DNA from: Euglena gracilis
Taxonomy: Eukaryota; Euglenida; Euglenophyceae; Euglenales
Direction: 5' to 3'
DNA length: 64,000 bases
Assembly: GCA_039621445.1 (NCBI GenBank)
Contig: CP154956.1
Coordinates: 78,488,474 to 78,552,473 of the forward strand
Shown here: positions 55,867 through 64,000 of the stretch, in pieces
How positions within the stretch are numbered: the first letter of the stretch is position 1
Layout: the number at the start of each line of letters is the position of its first letter
Notes under the pieces: model-generated
What the model saw: only the letters and a program-made list of their open reading frames with translations
What the model was told of the DNA's origin: nothing
Databases searched by the model: none
Position numbers and translations under genes: made by a program

Positions 55867-56132
55867 AACCTGATTTTTCATTGAAAACGCAGTTTAGTCA
55901 AGCCAAAAGCTCCGTTTATAAATTTATTGAACATATTTTTCAATGGGAAAATACCCAAACATCAAAAAATGCGCGATGCGCTGAAAGGTGGGGGGAGAGA
56001 TTTCTGGCACTTCCTGAGGTGCAGTGCCAAAAGATGTTTTTCGTTATTTTTGGAATCTGCCAAGGAGGGGTCTGGGAACCCCCTCCCAACATCTGAAGAG
56101 GGAGAGTGGTCGGGACCCCCACCAGCCCCTAC

Positions 56133-56234
56133 CAACTCCGAAGGGCTTCCCAGAGATCCCTGGTCAGCCGCCGCACGCTCGCCCGCAGCTCCTCCACCTC
56201 CTTCTCGAGCTGCGCCACCTCCTCCGCCGACATC
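56133..56234 (-). CDS. coiled-coil exon of an unrecognised protein
   Basis: Frame MSAEEVAQLEKEVEELRASV, then RRLTRDLWEALRSW, with donor AGTTG|GTAGGG. The heptad-like Leu/Val spacing predicts a coiled coil. ATG at 56233-56231 directly after an AG could be the true start or lie within a longer exon beginning at about 56257. Confidence 0.6.
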
Positions 56235-56397
56235 CTGTCGGGGCCGGGGTGGCAGGGTCTGTGATGAGAGAACCAGGCAGGAAAGCTGGCGGTAAACCCA
56301 GTTGGGCTCATGTCTTGACCAAATCGAAATGACTTCCAAAAACACAAACCTCATTCTGCCCTTTCTGGGTGTGGCAGTAATCACGCAGCAGCACATA

Positions 56398-56838
56398 CCC
56401 CCCCCCCCCGGGCACTTGTCGCGTGACAAATTGGGCAGCACAGAGGGGGGTGACAATTTCCCGGGGTGACAATTTGGCCGGCACAGAGGGGGGTGACAAT
56501 TGCCCGGGGGCGTCAATTGCCCACCCATGTAAGCCACATTTAAACCAAATGACCAAGAACACCATCTGAAACACAAATGAACGCAGGAAAAATGCATCTA
56601 TGGTCGTGATATTGTGCAGAGCGTTTAGTATGCAAAAATTCTATGCACGTTGCAGCGAAACAGAAGATCAATCGAGTGGTGTCGGCAAACAGAAAGCTCA
56701 CAGTGCAATACTGCAAACGGGGGGGGGGTGGCAAATTGGGCAGGACGGAAGGGGGTGACAATTTCCCGGGGTGACAAATTGGCCGGTATAGTCAGGGGTG
56801 ACAACTGCCTGGGGACGTCGATTGCCCCGGGGGGGGGG
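56398..56838 (-). mobile_element. W-type element 2 (inverted copy of 23362-23858)
   Basis: GACAAATTGGGCAGCACAGA, GGGGTGACAATTTCCCGGGG, GTGACAATTGCCCGGGGGCG at the left and related phrases at the right. The interior, including AAACCAAATGACCAAGAACA, is the reverse complement of the first copy. TA lies directly outside both C/G-run ends. Confidence 0.85.
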
Positions 56839-58474
56839 TATGTATCCCCCAAGGAAGTTGTCAACAGACAGGCCAGCCGCCAGCCAGATGCATCAGTGAC
56901 CCAATGACCCAGAAATCTTCCAGTGACTATCCCTGACGGTCTAGAAACACAAAAAAGCTGTGCGTGTGTGTGTGCTGGCGTGTGCGTGTCTGGACTAAAA
57001 TCCTACATATACCTTGTTTGCCCAAGCTTTGTCAGTTCTCCGCAAAAACACCCAGCTGGGTAACCACTTTTTTCAGCATAAAATATTGCCGTTTTTTCTC
57101 TGTCATAAGATGATGATTTCTAAGATCTTTCTTAAGATAAATCCTGGGATGTGGGCATCCAGGTTGGGAATTGACAGATCGATAAATGCAACGTGGCCAA
57201 CGACTTCCTGTGAGAGGAACCAGCATAGATGTCCATTATTAATATCATTGCCCACGCTGAGTCAGTGTTTAAGACATCTGGATGGAGGGTGGTCACGTGG
57301 CGGAGTCAACAGAATTTCATACACCTTTAGGGTGTTGCCAGCCCCATTGCATGTCCCACGGTCCATTTACCTCACCCCCGCCTCGTCTCCGAGACGCAGG
57401 AATGCTCCAGAAACCTGCTGTTGAGTGTGCCACACAGGGAGTGTGTCAACTGCGCACATGCTGCGATTATCCAGCAGGTGTCTAACTTTCGAGGGGAATT
57501 CTCTTGGGGGGGGGCGTCTGGTAGAAATTACAGACTGAAGGGAATCCTCCAACACAACTCTTATCAAGCACATAAAGGATGCAGATTTCAATACAAGACA
57601 AAGAAGCAAAGACTGCCCATGACCAGCCAGAATTCCAGAGGGAAGCGACATTTTGCTTCCCCACAAAAAAAAAACGGAACCACATTCCAGCTTCTGTACT
57701 TAAACTATTAAATTCTTTTTGGAAAATAAGTCAATTCTGACACCCAAATATCTTGAGCTGATTTCGCGGTAGGAATCCGTTCCACGCAGTCAAAATCTAA
57801 GCTGGGTAACTTCCGCCTGCTAAATGGGACAGGCTCGTCCCAGGCGCTCCGGCACTGCGGATTGTGTCTGCTTTTCGCCAGGCGAGGATGCCCCCCCCCC
57901 CGGGAATCCACTTTCATCTTTCAAGAAACCTGGTCGAGAACCTCAACTTCTGGGAATGATCAGCCGAAGGTCCTGGAATTTTTGGAGAGTGGAACACAAC
58001 GTCCACGAAGTTGAGGTGTTTGGGAAAGAAAAGCACATACGAGAGAGGAAGAGAGAGAGAGAGAGAGAGAGAGTGCCAAAATAATCATGTCAGGGTACTG
58101 CACCATATGCCGGCCCTGAATGCAGAGATTATCTTTAAATCAACAAACATATCTATTTGCAGGGAATTATTTATTGTACCTCGTGGCTCGACAAAAAGAC
58201 TGGGGGTGAAGGGCTTTCAACTCATTTTTTCAGGGTAAAACTTGAATTGCTGTTTACTTTGATGCTTCAGGGGGAATCCAATGGGTTTCCACAGCTCAAC
58301 TGCCGATGTCCAAAACTATGGGCAGCTGCCGCCTGTTCCCGCTGTTGCGTGAGCGGTTGGCTTGCGCGTTAGCGAATATGGCTCTTTTGTGCAATTGCAC
58401 GAAAGAACCGAAGTATGTGGCATTGCCACCAAATTGACGAGGCAGCCAGTTGGAAGGTTGAAAGCCTCGATTGA

Positions 58475-58515
<41 letters not shown>

Positions 58516-58543
58516 GCAAGGCTGTGGGCAGGCTGTACCGGAG
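56839..58543. other. no gene recognised
   Basis: Includes small GA (58050-58073) and CA (58479-58512) microsatellites. 57880-57960 and 58860-58930 share an inverted AGGTTCTCAACCAGGTTTCT, then TGAAAGATGAAAGTGGATTC segment. No exon seen. Confidence 0.5.
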
Positions 58544-58990
58544 GACCTGGTGGGGGGTCGACCCCCCCACCCACCACAGCACCCCGCAAGGAAAAATTAC
58601 TTTTGACCTAAAAATAGGTGCCTCCGAAAATATGGGAAGGCCTGGCTGGGGGGGGTCAAACCCTCACCCACCCCACCCTGTGTGGGTGGGGTGGGTGGTA
58701 GTCGACCCCCCCCCCCGCACCAACCACCCATACAGGTTCAGGGGTTCCTACAGCCTGCCCTGTCCCCCCCCCCCCAGCTGCTGTCTAGGCAACCCCAGGG
58801 CCAGCAGCGACCCCACTCCCTCAGGGATCAATTCCGCCTGTCCCAAATTCCAGGACCTTCGGCTGATCATTCCCAGAAGTTGAGGTTCTCAACCAGGTTT
58901 CTTGAAAGATGAAAGTGGATTCCCGGGGGGGGGGGGGGGCGGCATCCTTCCCGGCTGCAGAAGCCTGGCGAAAAGCAGACACAATCCGAG
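57880..58990. repeat. inverted pair around 57880-57975 and 58855-58990
   Basis: GAATCCACTTTCATCTTTCA, then AGAAACCTGGTCGAGAACCT, CAACTTCTGGGAATGATCAG at the left is matched inverted at 58855-58925. GACACAATCCG and GCCTGGCGAAAAGCAGACAC on the right match CGGATTGTGTCTGCTTTTCGCCAGGC at 57857-57882. The arms exceed 100 bases around a centre of about 900 bases. Confidence 0.8.
58544..58742. mobile_element. Z-type element
   Basis: GGGTCGACCCCCCCACCCAC at the left and GGGTGGGTGGTAGTCGACCC at the right are inverted ends. Core CACAGCACCCCGCAAGGAAA, CCTAAAAATAGGTGCC, GGAAGGCCTGGC is shared with 47915-48095. Confidence 0.65.
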
Positions 58991-59682
58991 GCACCCGAGC
59001 GCCTGGGACGAGAGTCCAACCAGCTTTGTCCGGCCCAGCTGGATGGGGGGAGTCGGCTGTGGGGTGCCTTCAAGTGCCTGCCCCAGGAAACATCCCCCAT
59101 CGGGGGGTGGGGGCGGCCTCGCCGTAAATGCAGCCTGACCAAGGGCAGGGTGTCAACAAACACTCCTATGCACAGGTCATCCCCTGTGTCACATTCAGGG
59201 GGTCCAAAGAGAATCGCCGGGGAAAAAGGCTGGAACCCCAACATCAGGCACCTCAAAATGTCAATTTCATATTGTTACCTCTCGGAAACCAAACACAAGA
59301 CGGAGGTATTTTGACACTTGGGCGGCCGTTCTCGCACTTATCACGAGTTGGCCTGTTCCTTTCAGTAAATGTGCAAGAGAACACAAAAAAGCATAACTAC
59401 GAGATTGGCTGCCTAAATCACAGGGGTCTCATACCAGGGGGGATCTGGTCATCCATAAGATTGGCTTGTAAAAAATTGGTCACTGAAAAAATTGGGCACT
59501 TTCCTTAAAATGGTCTAGAAATATTTGGGCACCCAAACTTTGGTAGTTGGTATGGAAAAAAAGGAAAAAAACTGGGTGGTTCTCCTACTTGAAAACTTGA
59601 AAACATGATGCTGAATGACAATCAAATGCATGGCCCCTCGCTCCAGTGTCCAGGTCCAGCACCGAACGCTCTGCCACTGACT

Positions 59683-61509
59683 TAGGTGGCGCATCTCGCA
59701 CTTTAGCTTTTTTCCTTTGTCAATGTGCGCAAATGCGCACATCGACATTTTTCACGAAAACGACAAGATATGACCCCCAAAACCCAAATATGTAAGCAGG
59801 ATGTGATGGGGTGCACCAAGATGCGGAGATGGAAGCAGGGACTTTGGCAAATAGGGTGCCCAAGAGCAGGTATCACCACAGCATATGGTACTCACAACAC
59901 CCAGCAGGTGTGTTTAAAACCCTGCAATGGCTGTCTCATTAACTTATGATATTGACTGAACGATTTGTTGAGGTGTGCCTAAGCCTGAAATGATACACTG
60001 AAACTTGGCTGTGTGAGAATTTGGTGGTGGGTGTGGGCAAAGGCGTAAATGGACGGTGTGCGCAAATGCGCACACCAACCATTTGTGCAACTGTAAAAAG
60101 TCCAATGTGTGCCAGACAAAATTGATGTGTTTGTAAAATTGTACAAATCGTTGGTTTGCGAAAATATGAAAACAGACTTTTTGGTCGGTTTGCTGCGCAC
60201 ATGGACCTCTTGCACAACTTAACACATGTACCATTTTAGAGGGCGTGGCACCACTGCAGTTTTGAAATCCTTAAATGCGAGGTATTCTGTAGAATTTAAA
60301 CACAACTAAAAGACCAGCCTGCAGGCCCCAATTGGGCATCGGCAATTCTTAGCCCCTGAAACATCAAAATAAACAGCATTCTCTGGTTTTACCCTGAAAA
60401 ACTTAGTTTATAAGGGCCCTTCACCACCAGTATTTTATCCCGAAAATGAGGCACAGTGCATTAGTTGAAAATGGATGTGTCTGCTAAGTTGAAAATCCCT
60501 GTGTTCATGGGGCCATGTGATGTAGTACACGGACACGCTTCATTTGACCTTATCAGACATACCTTACAACACCATCACTTTGAGCACAACACCTCCACAA
60601 TCTGCTCTCCTCCCATTTCGATCCTTCTCTTGTCTCAGAAGTCCCTGTTGCCAAAGCTTCAAAATGAAAAAGAATTCTGGTTGGTGCCCATAGTTGTGAA
60701 AAATAACCATTTTAATGGTTGATGTGCGCATTTGCGCACACCAACCATGCAAACATACCACCAGCATTCAACAGAGGGGCCCAATACGACAGGAATAAAA
60801 GGGAGGTAATATCACAGTGTTGTCGCATTCATTTTCCAGCTCCAAACACACTGCCATTGGAGGCTCTTGGTTTGTTTTAAAGTGGTCGGTGTGCGCAAAT
60901 GTGCACATCGTCCATGTGCGCATTTGCGCACACCGACATCATTTACGCTGTTGTGTGGGTGCCACAGAGCCTTATACAGCAGTGGAGCATTGATGGGCAA
61001 CTTGCCACTGAATTCAACAACAAACGGGGGGCAATCCTCCTGTGTTATTTATCCCCCTCATCAATCCCCAGTAGTAGAGTTTTCTGTCTGCGGCAGGTGC
61101 ACTTCCACTCCTTTCGTGACCAACTTCAAAAAGCTCCACAGCGTGCCGCATAACTTCAGAAAGCAAGCAAAGGGGTGAACCTGCCACCCCACCTCCAGAG
61201 CACCTCCTGGCACTGGGGGGGGGTGGCGGTACTGGGGTTTTGGTGTTTTTGTCGGTGTTTTTTTTTTTCACTTTGGGGGGGGGTAGGTCCGGGGTTTTTC
61301 GTGTCATTCCGACCTCAAAAAAACAGCAAAAAAACACCTAACTCCTGGGAGAGCCGGTGCCAAAAACGAAAATCCGCTCATATTTTGTCCAATCCTGCTG
61401 CCTCTCGCTCTCACCCCTTGTAACGCTGGTGCTCAAAATGGTTTTTTGGTCGGTTTGCGCAAATGCGCAAATCGACCAAAAAAAGCTTAAATGCGAGATG
61501 CGCCGCCTA
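59683..61509. mobile_element. G-family element 2, about 1.8 kb
   Basis: The left end TAGGTGGCGCATCTCGCAC, then TTTAGC and poly-T, and the right end AGCTTAAATGCGAGATGCGC, then CGCCTA, are inverted with TA borders. 59690-60235 is about 90% similar to 54480-55040. 61330-61509 is similar to 55075-55253. The extra 1.1 kb in the middle carries further GTGCGCATTTGCGCAC palindromes (60726, 60892, 60918). Confidence 0.8.
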
Positions 61510-62101
61510 CGACTGAGCCATCAGCCCCTTGATATGTGTTCGTTCCTCATTTCCACAATTAATTAGTCCAGAAAAAAAAAATGCAAACCGTGATACAACC
61601 AGAAAACAGCCATTTTGGGAGGTTTTCTCTGGAGATGCATCAAAATGCACAGTCGGTGAATAAATTGGCGGAATCCAAATTTTTTGAGAAAATATCAGGG
61701 CGATTTTTGCCCAACCAATTTTTTCCCAACCACTTTTGTATGCAACCAATTCTGGACCCCCCCCCCCCGGTGTTCATTTAGTTCATACCTTTTTTGGGGG
61801 GCAGCTTTGAGAGCAGCAGAGCAGGGGATATTTGGGGGCTCGTGCCCACGTGTTCTAAATCCTTTGTGGAGCTTCTTGATACATTGCGCAAAAAGAGAGC
61901 AGACTGATGGCCACAAACATGACGTGAGACGGTGGAAAGAACATACAACGGGGCGGGGAGCTGGTGGCCTGTGTCTTGGTCCATTACACATATCGCCTCA
62001 ACGTTGAACAGGGCAGTCCGACAGGACCAAAGAAGAGACGGGAATGCACCCGCAGCGGGGGGAGGGCGGGAGGACGGACGCGGGAGGGCTGCCCCGCCCA
62101 T
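61510..62101. other. 3' flank of the minus-strand gene, nothing recognised
   Basis: Contains TTTATT on the plus strand near 61600, a possible minus-strand AATAAA-like signal only by relaxed criteria. Confidence 0.3.
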
Positions 62102-62173
62102 TCATGCGGCGAGGGTGGAGTCCCCGTGCAGCTTGTGGCTCAGTTGGAGGCAGTCGCCCAGGGTCTCCAGCTC
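62102..62173 (-). CDS. terminal exon of the coiled-coil gene
   Basis: Acceptor ATCCCCACAG; 23 codons ending GDSTLAA and TGA (62104-62102). Confidence 0.7.
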   Translation of the reverse strand, partial: ELETLGDCLQLSHKLHGDSTLAA

Positions 62174-63904
62174 CTGTGGGGATTCACGGGATGGCCCAAG
62201 ACACAGCCGACGCCCCCCCCCCCCCCAGCATGGGAAATGAGAAGGGTGGAGAGGAAGGCAGGCAGAGATGTGTATTGCAAGTGCCTATGCAGGTGCTCGA
62301 AACCAACACACGCTGATGGAGTAGACCACCCCAAACCCACAGGGATCCTATGGCTGTGACTGGGCCGGACAATGGTCGAACTGGGGGGGGGAAACATCAA
62401 AACTGAAAAAAAAGACCAAAACTGAGCAAAAAAATTATATATATATATAATATACCATTTTTGTTGAACCCGACAAGGGAAATTCCATCACCACGTTTTT
62501 ATGGGAAGCCCTGATAGGGAGATCGGACCCCACCACACCTCGAAATTGACGGGGGACCAAGGCCCTTGCCCCCCCCCCCCAATTTACTCAGGCAGCCCTG
62601 GCATGAGTCTACCCTGGGTTTTGCAGGATTTCAAGAGTGGGTTGAAATATTTGGGCCGGGGGGGGGGGGGCACGGTAGGCCAGTCCAACAAAAAGCTGGG
62701 GCAGAAAAAAACGTCAAGCGATTTTGGCTGACTTTTGGGACATTTATGGGCGAGCAGACCGGGGTCGCGGGCGGGGGGAAAGACAAATGAGTGGAGGCGG
62801 TCAGCTCACCGAGCGAATCACGGCCCCTCCACCCCACGACGTTTGCCAGGAGTTGTGGTTCACTGCCTTCCACTCAGCTATCAGCTTTCCCCAACCATTT
62901 GCGCGAGCTTACTGGGCTGACCCACCTGAACCTATACAACAATTCCATTGCCAGGGTGAGTCACTGCAACATACTTTCTTTGTTGAATTTGAATTCTTGG
63001 AAAATTTTGAATTTTTTCTAATTTGAATTTTGAAATTTGGATGTTTTTTGTCGACAATGTGTGTGCAGGTGTGCATGCACGTACACCTGTGTTGTGTGCA
63101 CGCGCGCAAACAGAACAGGTCAATCAAATGGGTCAACACGCTTTCTCATAGAACGACAGAGTGCTTCTAAAAATTCTTTTAGTATCTGATGGCCCAATCT
63201 TTGGCCAGGCCGAATTTAAAGGTGTGCCAATTCTCAGGGGGTGGATGCCTGCCTGCTTGCAAGCACTCCTGGGTGGGGCTAGCCCCCCCCCCCCCCCGGC
63301 CCCGGGGCTCACCTGGAGGTGCCGGGCAGTGGCCTCCGCCTGCGGGGGCACGCTGGCCCGCCGGCCCTCCAGCTCCGCCAGCTCCTCCCGCAGCTGCACG
63401 ATGCCGGCCTGCAGCACCGCGACGTAGTGCCCCGCGTGCCGCGTCACGCAGCCCAGCGCCGCCTGGATGGCCTCCTCCAGGGGCTGGGGGAGGGGGAGGC
63501 GGTGGCTGGGCCCGGGGGGGGGGGTTCTGCATCGCGCCACGGCAGAGGCAAACTGGCAAACGGGCAAACACATGGAACAAAAACATCTGTGTTCTGCCCG
63601 CAGCTTGTGATTTGTGGATCAGCTGGAACTTATTGCGCCTTCAGTTTTCAAGTTCACGCGGGAAAATGCAAAACAAGAAAGCGGGAGAAATGTAGAAAAT
63701 GGCTGAAACTGCAGAAAAAGTGCGGCTATCAATCCCCCTCCTTGTCCCGGCGGCCGATTCAAACACACACCTCCTCGTTCAGCCCCAGCAGCTGGAGCGG
63801 GTTGGTGCGGGTGGCGTACAGGCGCCACGCGTTGTACAGTTGCTGCCGGAGCTCCACCATGTCCGCCGCCACGGGCTGCATCAGCATGATTTGCGCCACG
63901 TGGT
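62102..63904 (-). CDS. unrecognised coiled-coil protein, last three exons (5' part beyond window)
   Basis: Three exons join cleanly in phase 0: 63771-63904, 63313-63483 and 62102-62173. The protein end reads VAADMVELRQQLYNAWRLYA, TRTNPLQLLGLNEE, then PLEEAIQAALGCVTRHAGHY, VAVLQAGIVQLREELAELEG, EATARHLQ, then ELETLGDCLQLSHKLHGDST, LAA-stop. The IVQLREELAELE part is a likely coiled coil. It is somewhat reminiscent of nucleoporin or tethering-complex coiled coils, but no family is claimed. Strong GC3 bias and exact splice fit make it a real gene. Confidence 0.75.
62174..62877. other. intron of the minus-strand gene
   Basis: Contains a short TA array (62431-62452) and a C/G-run patch (62560-62720) with AGCGATTTTGGCTGACTTTT, related to the element at 38571. 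No minus exon was seen. Confidence 0.5.
62878..62955 (+). CDS. leucine-rich-repeat exon on the opposite strand
   Basis: The acceptor CTTCCACTCAG and donor AGG|GTGAGT bound 26 codons in phase 0: LSAFPNHLRELTGLTHLNLY, then NNSIAR. This is a single LRR unit (LxxLxxLTHLxLYxNxI) of a ligand-binding or scaffold LRR protein. Adjacent LRR exons must lie outside the window or be unrecognised. It lies within an intron of the minus-strand coiled-coil gene. Confidence 0.6.
63313..63483 (-). CDS. penultimate exon of the coiled-coil gene
   Basis: Acceptor CTCCCCCAG; donor CTCCAG|GTGAGC; 57 codons, phase 0 at both ends. Confidence 0.8.
63771..63904 (-). CDS. internal exon of the coiled-coil gene
   Basis: Acceptor CCTGCTCCAG; donor GAGGAG|GTGTGT. 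Begins with a split codon, then HVAQIMLMQPVAADMVELRQ, QLYNAWRLYATRTNPLQLLG, LNEE. Confidence 0.8.
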
Positions 63905-64000
63905 CTGGAGCAGGGGTTTTTTTTAAAGACCGGGGGCAGGGGGGTCCCCACACCCACCCACCCCCTGGGGGTGGCCCCCGGGGGGGTCACGGGGGACCCA
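63905..64000. other. start of a C/G-run element cut by the window edge
   Basis: GTTTTTTTTAAAGACCGGGGGCAGGGG, then ACCCACCCACCCCCTGGGGG and GGGGGGTCACGGGGG, similar to the module at 55500-55560 of another element. Confidence 0.4.

Overview
This window is nuclear DNA from a eukaryote, not a prokaryote. Coding sequence occurs as short, GC-rich, GC3-rich exons (about 70-300 bases) with GT/AG-type borders. They are separated by kilobase-scale introns full of C/G homopolymers, microsatellites and small inverted-repeat elements. The exon make-up (Ala/Arg/Pro/Gly-rich) and gene content suggest a protist or alga rather than an animal, but no gene here fixes the lineage.

Layout. From the left edge to about 28.8 kb runs one very long plus-strand gene, a USP48/UBP26-type ubiquitin-specific protease. 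About 19 exons can be followed in the family order: Cys-domain core, His box, DUSP domains, Cys-rich segments, C-terminal ubiquitin-like domain. The N-terminal exons, including the catalytic Cys box, lie left of the window. From 29 to 44 kb there is mostly repeat-filled DNA with a few isolated plus-strand exons: a RanBP2-type zinc finger, a polyglutamine exon pair, a possible glycosyltransferase-like exon, and a Cys-rich exon resembling the pre-SET part of E(z) proteins. From 44.1 to 48.4 kb on the minus strand lies an OS-9-type ER lectin gene with a signal peptide, a double-Trp motif and an MRH domain; several of its introns can be placed to the base. From 50.2 to 56.3 kb, minus-strand exons of an unrecognised coiled-coil protein are visible. 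At the right edge (62.1-63.9 kb) are the last three exons of another minus-strand coiled-coil protein. A plus-strand leucine-rich-repeat exon lies inside one of its introns.

The most striking content is the mobile DNA. Many families of 200-500 bp elements share one build: short terminal inverted repeats, a family-specific phrase joined to a long C or G run that is repeated near both ends in the same orientation, an A/T-rich core, and usually one or two GGCGC-loop-GCGCC mini-hairpins. One group (S, T, U, X here) has 8-bp target duplications and mostly CAGG-type ends, as in hAT transposons. A second group (P, Q, R, D, W) inserts at TA. A third family has ends of the type TAGGCGGC(A/G)CATCTCGCAC and internal GTGCGCAAATGCGCAC palindromes. 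All copies lie in introns or between genes, and several lie within a few bases of splice sites. No autonomous transposase gene was found.

Functionally, the two best genes are both ubiquitin-linked: a nuclear deubiquitinase and an ER-associated-degradation lectin. There is no operon-like organisation and no reason to think the neighbours act together.
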